Source: SKLM01 sp041687115
GTDB lineage: Bacteria > Chloroflexota > Anaerolineae > B4-G1
Direction: 5' to 3'
Length of the DNA: 39,090 nucleotides
Assembly: GCA_041687115.1 (NCBI GenBank)
Contig: JAWLCP010000017.1
Span: 1-39,090, forward strand
Part shown: piece by piece, positions 31,776-39,090 of the stretch
How positions within the stretch are numbered: position 1 is the first letter of the stretch
Layout: each line of letters starts with the position of its first letter
Position numbers and translations under genes: made by a program
The notes under the pieces: generated by a model
Databases searched by the model: none
The model's input: only the letters and a program-made list of their open reading frames with translations
What the model was told of the DNA's origin: nothing

Positions 31776-33028
31776 CAGGCTTCCGCCTCCCAACGGCGGA
31801 AGGCCAAACAGCCGTTGTGTCCACCGAACCCGAAGGAGTTGGAGAGAGCCACCTGCGGCCGCAGCTCCCGTGCCTGGTTGGGGACGTAGTCGAGGTCACA
31901 CGATGGATCCGGGTTCTCGTAGTTGACGGTGGGAGGCACCCACCCGGTTTCGAGGCTGAGGACGCACACGATGGCCTCCAGCGCGCCCGCAGCACCCATC
32001 AGGTGACCGGTCATCGACTTGGTCGAGCTGACGGCCAAGCGGTCGGCGTGCTCGCCGAACACGGCGCGGATGGCCTGGGTCTCGATGCCATCATTGAGCT
32101 GGGTACTGGTACCGTGGGCATTGACGTAGTCGACCTGGTCGGGCGACAGGCCCGCGTCCTGGAGCGTCAAAGCCATCGCTCGAGCGGCCCCCTCACCGGA
32201 CTCATCCGGAGCAGCGATGTGAAAGGCATCGGAGGTCCCTGCGTATCCGATAAGCTCTCCACGGATGTGCGCACCTCGCTGCCTGGCGTGCTCCAGGCTC
32301 TCCAGAACCAATACGCCAGCCCCCTCGCCCAGCACGAAGCCGTCACGCTCGGCATCGAAGGGACGACTCGCCCGCTGAGGCTCGTCATTGCGGGTGGAGA
32401 CCGCCCCCATATTCGTGAGAGCGGCTATCGCCAGCGGATGGATGGCCGCCTCGCTACCACCGCAGATGACGGTGTCAAGATCGCCGCGCCGGATCATGCC
32501 TGCCGCCTCTCCGACGGAGTGGGAGCCCGTTGCACACGCTGAATTAATGGAGAAGTTCAGCCCCTTCAGGCCAAAGTCCATGGCGACCATGGCCGACGCA
32601 GCATTGGGCATCAGGCTGGGGATCATGAAAGGACTGACACGACGTGGGCCACGGAGCTGGTACACATCGTAGTTCTCCAGAAGAACGAGAACGCCGCCAA
32701 TGCCCGTGCCGATCAGCACGCCCACGCGCTCGGGATCGATGCCGTCCCTGCTGAAGTCGAGCCTGCTATCCGCCACAGCCTGGCGGGCAGCCTCCAGGGC
32801 GAGAAGGCTGAAGCGGTCACACCGTCGCGCTTGACGGCGACCAAGGCGTTCCTCCACGTCGAAATCCTTGAGCTCGGCGGCGATCTGCACGTCCAGATCT
32901 ACAGGATCAAAGCACGCGATCCGATCGACGCCGCTGCGTCCTCCGAGAAGCGCTTCCCACGTCGAGCGCACATCATTACCCACGGGGGTGACCGCGCCCA
33001 GGCCGGTAACCACAACGCGTCTTCTCAT
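31775..33028 (-). CDS. fabF: Beta-ketoacyl-ACP synthase II
   Basis: 417 aa, standard length. It begins RRRVVVTGLGAVTPVGNDV. The elongating KAS Cys-His-His set is complete: Cys165 (SACATGSH), His305 (NAHGTSTQLND) and His342 (STKSMTGHLMGAAG); GFGGHN near 400 is also present. It elongates acyl-ACP with malonyl-ACP. GAGGAGGT is 8 nt before the ATG at 33028, so the longer frame from 33100 is rejected. It is the first gene of fabF-fabH-carboxyltransferase. No acpP, fabD or fabG is visible nearby. Upstream (33029-33219) I see only a weak -10-like TACACT around 33185. Confidence 0.95.
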   Translation of the reverse strand: MRRRVVVTGLGAVTPVGNDVRSTWEALLGGRSGVDRIACFDPVDLDVQIAAELKDFDVEERLGRRQARRCDRFSLLALEAARQAVADSRLDFSRDGIDPERVGVLIGTGIGGVLVLLENYDVYQLRGPRRVSPFMIPSLMPNAASAMVAMDFGLKGLNFSINSACATGSHSVGEAAGMIRRGDLDTVICGGSEAAIHPLAIAALTNMGAVSTRNDEPQRASRPFDAERDGFVLGEGAGVLVLESLEHARQRGAHIRGELIGYAGTSDAFHIAAPDESGEGAARAMALTLQDAGLSPDQVDYVNAHGTSTQLNDGIETQAIRAVFGEHADRLAVSSTKSMTGHLMGAAGALEAIVCVLSLETGWVPPTVNYENPDPSCDLDYVPNQARELRPQVALSNSFGFGGHNGCLAFRRWEAEA

Positions 33029-33219
33029 AAGCGTACCTCCTCTAGCTCTAACGATCTGAATGGGTCTGGCACAGCGCTCCACCCCTCGCGGAGCGGACAA
33101 CCCTCATCCACCCTCTCGGCAGGCATTGGAGGACCAAGATGAGAGGCCTCACGTTTGCGACGGTCATTGCGGCATCCCAACAAGTGTAACACCGTCCCGG
33201 TCGAAACGTCACGCCACAA

Positions 33220-33245
33220 AGCCCCCAACCAGGCGGTTGAGGGCT
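33220..33245 (-). terminator. Intrinsic terminator of gyrB
   Basis: On the minus strand AGCCCTCAACC and GGTTGGGGGCT pair over a 4-nt GCCT loop (one T-G wobble) and are followed by TTTGT. It is 24 nt past the gyrB stop and separates gyrB from fabF. Confidence 0.75.
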
Positions 33246-33269
33246 CGGGAAGCACCGCACCCGAATTGG

Positions 33270-35201
33270 CTACACGTCGAGGTTGCGCACCTCCTTGGCG
33301 TGGGTCTGAATGAAGCGACGGCGCGGGGGGACGCTGGCGCCCATGAGCATGTCGAAGGTACGATCAGCCGCTGCGGCATCCTCGATGCTCACCCGCAAGA
33401 GGGCACGGTTCTCGGGATTCAACGTCGTCTCCCATAACTGCTCCGGATTCATCTCGCCAAGGCCCTTGTACATCTGGGTCGACACACTCCGTCCGTCCAG
33501 ATCCTGCATGATCTCGCGCCGCTCCTGTTCGGAGTAGGCATACCACTCGGCCCGCCCGGCCTGGATGCGGTACAGCGGGGGTTGGGCGATATACAGGTGA
33601 CCGGTCTCGATAAGCGGCTGCATGTAGCGGAAGAAGAAGGTAAGAAGCAGTGTGCGGATGTGCGCCCCGTCGATATCGGCATCAGTAAGCAGTATGACCC
33701 GGTTGTAGCGCAGGCCGCTGACGTCGAACTGCGCACCAATGCCGGTGCCGAGGGCAGAGATGAGGGCGCGGACCTCCTTGTTCTGCAGAATGCGGTTGAG
33801 CCGCGCTCGCTCCGTATTGAGAATCTTGCCCCGCAGCGGAAGGATGGCCTGGAAGTGACGATCACGCCCTTGCTTGGCACTGCCGCCGGCGCTGTCACCC
33901 TCCACGATGAAGATCTCGGTGCGGGAAGGATCTCTCTCAGAGCAATCGGCGAGTTTGCCTGGCAGCGTAAGGCTCTCCAATGTGCTCTTACGGATCACCA
34001 AGTCACGGGCCTTGCGCGCTGCCGCCCGGGCCCGGAATGACGTGCGGCACTTCTTCAGGATGCGCCGCGCGGTGCGCGAGTCCCGCTCCAAGAACTCTGA
34101 GACCACGTTCGCCACTACCGATTCCACCATCGCCCGCACCTCAGCGTTCATCAGCTTGACCTTCGTCTGACTCTCGAACTGGGGGTCAGGATGTTTGACG
34201 CTGACGATGGCCGTGAGGCCCTCACGGACGTCCTCACCGGTGAAGTTGGGATCCTTGTCGCGCAGGATCTCCTCCTTCCGGGCGTGGTCGTTGATGGTGC
34301 GGGTGAGACCGGACCGAAGCCCCGTGAGGTGGCTCCCGCCGTCAACAGTGTGGATCGTGTTGGCGAAGACGTACACCGACTGGGCGTAGGTGTCGGTGTA
34401 TTGGAGGGCCACCTCGATGCCTACGCCATTGTTGGTGTGGTTGGCGTAGATCACCTCGTCGTGAAGCACCTTCCGGTTTCTGTTGAGATAGCGGACGAAC
34501 GAGGTGACGCCGCCCTCGAAGTAGAAATTCATCTCGCGCGCGAACGGCTCCTCACGCTGGTCGACAATGTGGATGAAGACCCCGCCGGCAACGAAGGCAA
34601 GCTCTCGCATGCGCTGCGCCAGCGTCTCGAACTCGAATGCGACGTCCTCGAAGATCTCCTCATCAAAACGGAAGGTGACCTGGGTACCCTGTCCGTGCGC
34701 CGTCCCGATGTCCTCGACCGGGGCCATCGGAACGCCCCGTTCGTAGCGCTGCCGATAACGTCGCCCGTCCCGGGGATTGTCAACCACAACCTCCATCCAC
34801 CGAGAAAGCGCGTTCACCGCCGAGACACCGACGCCGTGCAGCCCGCCAGAGACCTTGTAGCCCTCACCTCCAAACTTCGCACCGGCGTGCAACGTCGTCA
34901 TCACCAGCTCCAGGGTGGACGTCCCTCTGTCCGGGTGTGTGGCAACCGGGATGCCGCGTCCGTTGTCGCGGACCGTCACCGAGGAATCCGGATGAAGCGT
35001 GATGTCGATCCTGTCACAGGCGCCAGCCAGCACCTCGTCAATGGCGTTATCGACCACCTCGTAGACCAGGTGATGCAACGCCCTGGTATCGGTACCTCCA
35101 ACGTACATGCCGGGGCGACGACGAACCGCCTCCAGGCCCTCAAGGACCTGGACGTCACTTGCTTCGTAGCGGCTGACCTGTTTGGTTATTGCCTCTGCCA
35201 T
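33270..35201 (-). CDS. gyrB: DNA gyrase subunit B
   Basis: 643 aa, the short (non-proteobacterial) form. The GHKL ATPase has EVVDNAIDE (catalytic Glu48), DNGRGIP (79-85) and GLHGVGVSAVNALS (120-133). The TOPRIM domain has EGDSAGG (434-440) and the metal-binding DADIDGAHI (507-515). The C-terminus has YKGLGEMNPEQLWETT and ends VRNLDV. ParE is a less likely alternative; without a partner gene it cannot be excluded. The segment LKKCRTSFRARAAARKARD (382-400) is a little unusual. No Shine-Dalgarno is correctly spaced before the ATG (GGTGGAG lies about 15 nt away). gyrA, recF and dnaA are not in the window, so the gene is detached from the usual origin cluster. Confidence 0.95.
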   Translation of the reverse strand: MAEAITKQVSRYEASDVQVLEGLEAVRRRPGMYVGGTDTRALHHLVYEVVDNAIDEVLAGACDRIDITLHPDSSVTVRDNGRGIPVATHPDRGTSTLELVMTTLHAGAKFGGEGYKVSGGLHGVGVSAVNALSRWMEVVVDNPRDGRRYRQRYERGVPMAPVEDIGTAHGQGTQVTFRFDEEIFEDVAFEFETLAQRMRELAFVAGGVFIHIVDQREEPFAREMNFYFEGGVTSFVRYLNRNRKVLHDEVIYANHTNNGVGIEVALQYTDTYAQSVYVFANTIHTVDGGSHLTGLRSGLTRTINDHARKEEILRDKDPNFTGEDVREGLTAIVSVKHPDPQFESQTKVKLMNAEVRAMVESVVANVVSEFLERDSRTARRILKKCRTSFRARAAARKARDLVIRKSTLESLTLPGKLADCSERDPSRTEIFIVEGDSAGGSAKQGRDRHFQAILPLRGKILNTERARLNRILQNKEVRALISALGTGIGAQFDVSGLRYNRVILLTDADIDGAHIRTLLLTFFFRYMQPLIETGHLYIAQPPLYRIQAGRAEWYAYSEQERREIMQDLDGRSVSTQMYKGLGEMNPEQLWETTLNPENRALLRVSIEDAAAADRTFDMLMGASVPPRRRFIQTHAKEVRNLDV

Positions 35202-35336
35202 AGTTCAGTACGTAACTCCACCTAGTGCCACAAATCAACGTTCCGAGGCAAGCCCGTCCGCATGACCAGACGAAAGGGCTTATCCATCCGGTCTGGGACA
35301 AGGTCGGGCGTCAGGAGGCCCAGCCAACTCCGTCGA

Positions 35337-36371
35337 TCAGTCACTGATGACCGAAAGCTGGCGGGCAAGTGTCAGACGGTCCCGGTAGAACACAAAGGCT
35401 GCGCTCGTCAGGCCGGTCGCGACAAACGCGTTGCCCACAATCCCGATCAGGAGAGCCCAGGAATCGTTTCCTGGCAAAGACCACGCAAATCCCAGGCCCT
35501 CGTAGATCACCACCGCGAGCACGACCAGGCCGAGGACAGACCAGGGGTTGAAGTGACTCAGCAAGACGCTCTCGCCCATGGCCCGCAGCAGGGGGCGTTC
35601 GCCCAGCAGTAGACCAGGGATCACAAACATCAGGTGCAGCGCTGCGTAACCGACGAATCCCAGGCCAGCGAGCCAGAAAAGAATCCCCAGTGGCTGCGCC
35701 ACCATGGTTCCAACCGTCACCATCAGCAGCCACACAGGAACCACAGCCGAGCCAACCACCAGCAGCCCGAGAGCGAAGAGAGCGAAGCGCAGAAACTTCC
35801 AGGCGGTGGCGCGCACAGAGCTGTCTCCGCCGCCATCACCCTGCCCGAGAGATTCGGGTTCTTCCAGGCTGAGCTGATCTCCCCACCCATTGACCTGGTG
35901 AGCGATCTCATTGAGGTAGAAGAACCCCAGTACCAGGCCCGCCAGCGCAAGGCCACCCCACCAGGGCAGCATGGCCGGGAGACTCGACACGGAGAAGACG
36001 CGTGGGTTGCCCAAGGGCGAAGCCACGACCGAGGCCCTTCGCGCCAAGAGGCTCGGAATGTGAAGCAGGGGGATACCGGCAGCCACGGACAGCAGATTGA
36101 ACCGTGCACCGAACTGCTCCAGCAGCTCGGTTGCAAGCATCACCTGACCGGCCACGTCCGGGTCGCTCGTTGACTGGACCCGGAGCAGACGGACCGTTGT
36201 CTGCACTAGGGGTCTCACGGAGACGCGGGGACCCAGCCACAGGAACAAGTCGACTACGACGGGCAAGGCCACCACCAGGAGGTTCCGGCCCATCATCTCA
36301 AACCCGGCAGTGAGACAACCGATGACGCCTCTGGGGCTCCGGATCGTCTGCCTCTTCTCCTCTGTTTTCAT
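35337..36371 (-). CDS. Polytopic membrane protein of unknown function
   Basis: 344 aa. About six or seven hydrophobic segments: near 28-47 (NLLVVALPVVVDLFLWLG), 130-155, 195-220, 222-255 (two, around WLAGLGFVGYAALHLMFVIPG), 275-297 and 302-328. The loop about 45-110 is presumably outside. The pattern of a long first loop and C-terminal helices ending in FVFYRDRLTLARQL is reminiscent of DUF7544/'glycerophosphoryl diester phosphodiesterase membrane domain'-like proteins, but I cannot assign a family. The start is GTG (36374) or ATG (36371). An extended -10 promoter places the transcript start near 36376, so the mRNA is probably leaderless. The gene lies between gyrB and the divergent Crp/Fnr gene. 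Confidence 0.8.
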   Translation of the reverse strand: MKTEEKRQTIRSPRGVIGCLTAGFEMMGRNLLVVALPVVVDLFLWLGPRVSVRPLVQTTVRLLRVQSTSDPDVAGQVMLATELLEQFGARFNLLSVAAGIPLLHIPSLLARRASVVASPLGNPRVFSVSSLPAMLPWWGGLALAGLVLGFFYLNEIAHQVNGWGDQLSLEEPESLGQGDGGGDSSVRATAWKFLRFALFALGLLVVGSAVVPVWLLMVTVGTMVAQPLGILFWLAGLGFVGYAALHLMFVIPGLLLGERPLLRAMGESVLLSHFNPWSVLGLVVLAVVIYEGLGFAWSLPGNDSWALLIGIVGNAFVATGLTSAAFVFYRDRLTLARQLSVISD

Positions 36372-36382
36372 CACGGCCTTAT

Positions 36383-36391
36383 ATTATACCA
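36383..36391 (-). promoter_or_regulatory. Extended -10 promoter of the membrane protein gene (leaderless)
   Basis: On the minus strand TGG is followed by a perfect TATAAT (36388-36383), i.e. an extended -10. The best -35 (TTTCCT, 16 bp upstream) is poor. Initiation near 36376 is 2-5 nt before the GTG/ATG start. Confidence 0.55.
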
Positions 36392-36526
36392 CGAATACCG
36401 CAGCAGGAAACCCGATGTGCTCCGGGCCCGTCGTTGATCTCACGCCGCGTCCCCTGGCCGAACCGCCGTATGGTGCAGGCTGGCAGATTCGGCAGCGCCG
36501 ATCAGACGCGCACAACGCTGCGCCGT

Positions 36527-36555
36527 TTGACCCTGGGTAGGCTTTCCGCTACAAT
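36527..36555 (+). promoter_or_regulatory. Sigma-70-type promoter of the Crp/Fnr gene (leaderless)
   Basis: TTGACC (36527-36532) and TACAAT (36550-36555) are exactly 17 bp apart. The expected start at about 36562 lies 3 nt before the ATG at 36565, and no Shine-Dalgarno is present. Confidence 0.65.
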
Positions 36556-36564
36556 CGGGCTGCC

Positions 36565-37230
36565 ATGAATCAAGAGGTGGAGGCCTTACGACGCGTAGCT
36601 CTCTTCGCCGATCTGCCCGAGGCGACGCTCTCCCGCCTGGCCAGCGTCGCGATTCCACGAGCGTATGAAGCAGATGAGACCATTATCCTGGAGGGTGAGC
36701 CCTGCCGATCTGCCTACTTCGTCGCCGATGGCCGCGTGCGCGCGTCACGAATCTCGCCCGACGGGCGCGAGCAGGTGCTCGTACGATTGGGGCCCGGGCA
36801 GAGCTTCAACACGGTGCCGCCGTTTCAACCAGAGGGGCTCAACCATGCCACGGTCCGAGCCGTTGACAGGGTCACGGTATATGCGGTGACCAAGGAGGAT
36901 CTGCTCCGCCTGGTGAGCGAGGACGGTCACCTGGCGCTGGCCTTGCTGCGGGACTTCGCGGATCGATTGGACCATCTGACGGATCTGGTGGAGGATCTTT
37001 CGCTTCGTACGGTGCGGGGGCGGCTGGCACGCTTCCTGCTGGAGCAGGCTGAGGCCGGCGCAGTCACTCCACGTTGGACGCAAGCAGAGATCGCGGCCCG
37101 GTTGGGGACGGTACGGGAGATGATCGGGCGAACGTTGCGGGCCTTCGCCGACGCCAACTTGGTGCGGATGGATCGTCAGCGCATTGTGCTGCTCGACCGC
37201 GAGGGGTTGGAGGCCGAGGCGGACCGCTGA
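36565..37230 (+). CDS. Crp/Fnr family transcriptional regulator
   Basis: 221 aa. An N-terminal cyclic-nucleotide-binding-like beta-roll (about 10-120) reads VALFADLPEATLSRLA, ETIILEGEPCRSAYFVADGRVRA and DGREQVLVRLGPGQSF. A dimerisation helix follows (about 125-145), then a winged HTH (about 150-221) with RWTQAEIAARLGTVREMIGRTLRAFADANLV, the recognition-helix motif of the family. The single Cys47 means there is no Fnr-type 4Fe-4S site. The cAMP-binding arginine context is not clear, so the effector is unknown. It is divergent from the membrane protein gene. Its likely targets (that gene, or the sugar genes beyond) are not shown by the sequence. The interval 37231-37385 beyond it contains nothing I can assign. 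Confidence 0.92.
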   Translation: MNQEVEALRRVALFADLPEATLSRLASVAIPRAYEADETIILEGEPCRSAYFVADGRVRASRISPDGREQVLVRLGPGQSFNTVPPFQPEGLNHATVRAVDRVTVYAVTKEDLLRLVSEDGHLALALLRDFADRLDHLTDLVEDLSLRTVRGRLARFLLEQAEAGAVTPRWTQAEIAARLGTVREMIGRTLRAFADANLVRMDRQRIVLLDREGLEAEADR

Positions 37231-37385
37231 GGACGCATGGCGCTCGTCGTCAGCTAGGGGGTCCGCAGCGCCAAGCCTCGCCGCCGGCGCGAAGACCGTC
37301 TCTGGCCCTCAGTGCCGCCAGCACTCGAGACGGATCTGCCGCGGGTGCCTTTTCCCTGCCGCGAAGCACGCTCTCTCATTGTGAA

Positions 37386-38990
37386 TCACCCGGTGAGCAC
37401 CCCGTGACCGGCCTCGTACAGACCAGGAATCGAGACGGGCAGACGCCCCCTGAGAGGTATCTTGCCCCAGAGCGCCCTGGCCAGTGCGTCCATCGAGGGA
37501 GCGAGAATGGTGTAGGTGCATAGGTAGGTGGAAGCAGCCGGGTATGCCTGCAGGTCGTAAGGAAGGCGCAGCCCGACGGTAACCATCGGAACGCCCGTCT
37601 CCTGAAGCGCCTCCACCAGAGCTGCTTGCCGTGGCTCGCCAGCGGCGTCGGTGGTGCCGACGATGAGCACATCGTACTCGCCAGCCTGATGGCGCAGCGA
37701 AGCGATGTCCGCGTGTGCGGGAGCGTGAGGGACGACGAACTCGTCGGCGGAGGGAGCGTACCGCCGCACCGCCTCGGCGAGGTCGCACGAGACGTACGAG
37801 GAAGTGTCCGCCGGCGTCAGGTCGACCGAGCGAGGCACGACGACACCCACACGGGCTTCGGAAGACAGACGCAGCGGCAACAGACTAGCCTCGTCGCGTA
37901 CGAGGGTTATCGAGCGCGCCGCGGTCTCGAAGGCGAGGTCGCGATGCTCAGGACACCCCACGGCATCCAGCGAAGGCTGCCGAACGTCGGCAACCCACTG
38001 CTTGAGCGCCAGAATCCGCTCCGCGGAGGCGCGCACCCGCCGCGGCGAGAGGAGCCTGCGCCGCGTTGCCTGCGTCAGGGCAGAGGTGACAGCCTCGTGA
38101 GCTGCCGGATTGTCGAGCAGGAGAAGAAGATCGACCCCGGCCGCAACGGCTGCAAGCGCGTCCACAACGAAGCCGCTTCCCTGTTCAATGGCCGCCATGT
38201 CCATGGCGTCACTGATAATCACGCCTCGAAAGCCCATCTCGCGGCGCAGCAGCCCTCTTAGCAGCGTCCGGGAGAGCGTCGACGGCAACGCCAGCCCGTC
38301 GTTGAGACTTGGGAACGCGACGTGGGTGGTCATGACCAGCCGCGTGCCAGCTTCGACAGCTGCCTCAAATGGCGGAAACGCCGTCCGCGCCAGGCGATCG
38401 CGATCGTGAGGGACGACAGGCAACTCGTAGTGGGGATCGCTGCCCGCGTCTCCGTGACCGGGAAAATGCTTGGCTGTCGCGGCGACGCCTGACGACTGGA
38501 GACCCTCCACCACCGCTGCACAGAAGCGGGCTACAGCGCCCGGGTCCTCACCAAAGGAACGGGTGCCGACGTTCGGATTGCGCGGATTGACGTTCACGTC
38601 GCACACAGGAGCGTAATTCACATTGACGCCCATCGCCGCCAGTTCCAGTCCGAGCGCCTGCCCGGTCCGGCGCGCCAGATCGACTGAGCCGGTGGCTCCC
38701 AGAGCCATGTTGCCCGGAAAAGGTGTCGTGCCGGCGATGGCCATCAGCTGCCCCCCCTCCTGATCGGTAGCAATCAGCAGCGGCGGTTGCCCTGCCCGGG
38801 TAGCTGCCTCTTGCAGCGCTGCGGTCAGGCGGCGCACCTGGGCCGGGTCCTCCACATTGAGGGATCGGAACAGTGTCAGCCCTCCGACGTGTCTGGTCTC
38901 TATCGTCTCCAGGATCCTGACGTTGGGCTCCGTGCCCTCAAAGGCCAGCATGAGTTTCTGGCCGATAGCTTCTTCTAGCGTCAAAGTCAC
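37386..38990 (-). CDS. nagZ: Glycoside hydrolase family 3 beta-N-acetylhexosaminidase (NagZ-like)
   Basis: 534 aa. The GH3 N-terminal barrel has TDQEGGQL, NYAPVCDVNVNPRNPNVGTRSFGEDP and the NagZ loop KHFPGHGDAGSDPH (174-187) carrying the acid/base His187. The nucleophile is Asp261 in GVIISDAMDM. The family loop is usually D-S/T-H; here it is D-P-H. A C-terminal GH3_C-like domain follows (about 345-534), so it is the two-domain Bacillus NagZ/YbbD architecture. No signal peptide, so it is probably cytoplasmic and acts on imported amino sugars or muropeptides. A GTG at 38990 preceded by GGGGGAGG (7 nt) is preferred to the ATG at 39017, which has no ribosome site. The gap to the ABC permease gene is 47 nt, same strand. 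Confidence 0.88.
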   Translation of the reverse strand: MTLTLEEAIGQKLMLAFEGTEPNVRILETIETRHVGGLTLFRSLNVEDPAQVRRLTAALQEAATRAGQPPLLIATDQEGGQLMAIAGTTPFPGNMALGATGSVDLARRTGQALGLELAAMGVNVNYAPVCDVNVNPRNPNVGTRSFGEDPGAVARFCAAVVEGLQSSGVAATAKHFPGHGDAGSDPHYELPVVPHDRDRLARTAFPPFEAAVEAGTRLVMTTHVAFPSLNDGLALPSTLSRTLLRGLLRREMGFRGVIISDAMDMAAIEQGSGFVVDALAAVAAGVDLLLLLDNPAAHEAVTSALTQATRRRLLSPRRVRASAERILALKQWVADVRQPSLDAVGCPEHRDLAFETAARSITLVRDEASLLPLRLSSEARVGVVVPRSVDLTPADTSSYVSCDLAEAVRRYAPSADEFVVPHAPAHADIASLRHQAGEYDVLIVGTTDAAGEPRQAALVEALQETGVPMVTVGLRLPYDLQAYPAASTYLCTYTILAPSMDALARALWGKIPLRGRLPVSIPGLYEAGHGVLTG

Positions 38991-39037
38991 GGGCAATCCT
39001 CCCCCAGGCCAGGCCATCTATCGGAAGACAAGGCAGT

Positions 39038-39090
39038 CTATCCCTTCGTCGAGCCCGCCAGTAAGCCCCTCACGAAATAGCGCTGCAGCG
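39038..39090 (-). CDS. Carbohydrate ABC transporter permease, C-terminal end (partial)
   Basis: Read on the minus strand from the window edge, the last 16 codons are LQRYFVRGLLAGSTKG followed by TAG (39040-39038). This is the signature C-terminus of MalG/UgpE-type inner-membrane permeases of sugar ABC importers. The rest of the gene lies outside the window. It precedes the NagZ-like gene by 47 nt, suggesting one operon for uptake and cleavage of an amino-sugar-containing compound. Confidence 0.8.
   Translation of the reverse strand, partial: LQRYFVRGLLAGSTKG

Noticed and set aside
33048..33260. Short minus-strand frames between gyrB and fabF
   Set aside because: They cross the gyrB terminator, have no ribosome site and show no recognisable composition; the interval is treated as non-coding.
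33270..35201. Calling gyrB a parE gene
   Set aside because: Length and motif details fit the common short GyrB, and there is no parC neighbour; ParE remains only a formal alternative.
35202..35220. Leaderless start for gyrB
   Set aside because: The only -10 candidate (TACGTA with TTGATT 18 bp upstream) is a poor match, unlike the three clear leaderless cases.
1..39090. CRISPR arrays, insertion sequences, attachment sites, tRNA or rRNA genes
   Set aside because: No regularly spaced repeats, transposase motifs, terminal inverted repeats or conserved RNA signatures were seen on reading both strands.

Overview
The window is a dense, GC-rich (roughly 60-65 % by eye) bacterial chromosome segment, with almost all genes on the minus strand. 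Chloroflexota (Anaerolineae/Caldilineae-like) is the best guess. The reasons are a serine hydroxymethyltransferase fused to the glycine-cleavage T protein, several SHOCT-like/DUF4097/DUF2089 proteins, a LolA/LppX-like lipoprotein with an L-S-A-L-A-C lipobox, an acyl-CoA carboxylase of the PccB/AccC/BCCP type beside fabF-fabH, and a multi-TM protein fused to subtilase. This assignment is inference from gene content. There is no rRNA, tRNA, CRISPR array or insertion sequence in the window, and I see no phage or plasmid genes.

Layout. 1-5.0 kb: the tail of a plus-strand gene, a palindromic repeat, then a minus-strand unit of SHMT-GcvT fusion, D-2-hydroxyacid (glyoxylate/hydroxypyruvate type) dehydrogenase and a small unknown protein, suggesting serine/glycine/glyoxylate one-carbon metabolism. 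5.1-8.3 kb: a YyaL/DUF255 thioredoxin-like protein with a long leader, and divergently tlyA (rRNA 2'-O-methyltransferase). 8.3-13.7 kb: a compact seven-gene operon behind a consensus -35/-10 promoter. It encodes a DUF2089 zinc-ribbon/HTH regulator, a DUF4097 beta-helix protein with a C-terminal SHOCT-like hairpin, two MFS exporters, a 45-residue protein, and two further SHOCT-like proteins, one of them membrane-bound. This is the best candidate for an undescribed system, plausibly envelope-stress sensing coupled to efflux. 13.9-20.5 kb: glgC, a membrane-embedded subtilase, a divergent AIR-synthase-like protein and a Spinster-type MFS transporter. 20.6-23.4 kb: a lipoprotein, and a cysteine-rich 4Fe-4S protein coupled to a small membrane protein. 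23.5-26.6 kb: nadE and a DUF711 protein. 26.8-33.0 kb: biotin carrier, biotin carboxylase, carboxyltransferase, fabH and fabF, i.e. malonyl-CoA supply plus the condensing enzymes of fatty-acid synthesis. 33.3-39.1 kb: gyrB, a polytopic membrane protein, a divergent Crp/Fnr regulator, a GH3/NagZ-like hydrolase, and the 3' end of a carbohydrate ABC permease gene.

Regulatory signals are unusually readable. Ten sigma-70-type promoters with -35 and -10 hexamers 16-17 bp apart, plus one extended -10, can be picked by eye. Three of them (tlyA, the membrane protein at 36.37 kb and the Crp/Fnr gene) place the predicted start of transcription within about 0-5 nt of the start codon, so these genes are probably read from leaderless mRNAs. 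Most other genes have strong GGAGG-type ribosome binding sites, which were used to trim the start codons. Large open frames antisense to the real genes (for example opposite the SHMT-GcvT fusion) are GC-bias shadows and were left out.
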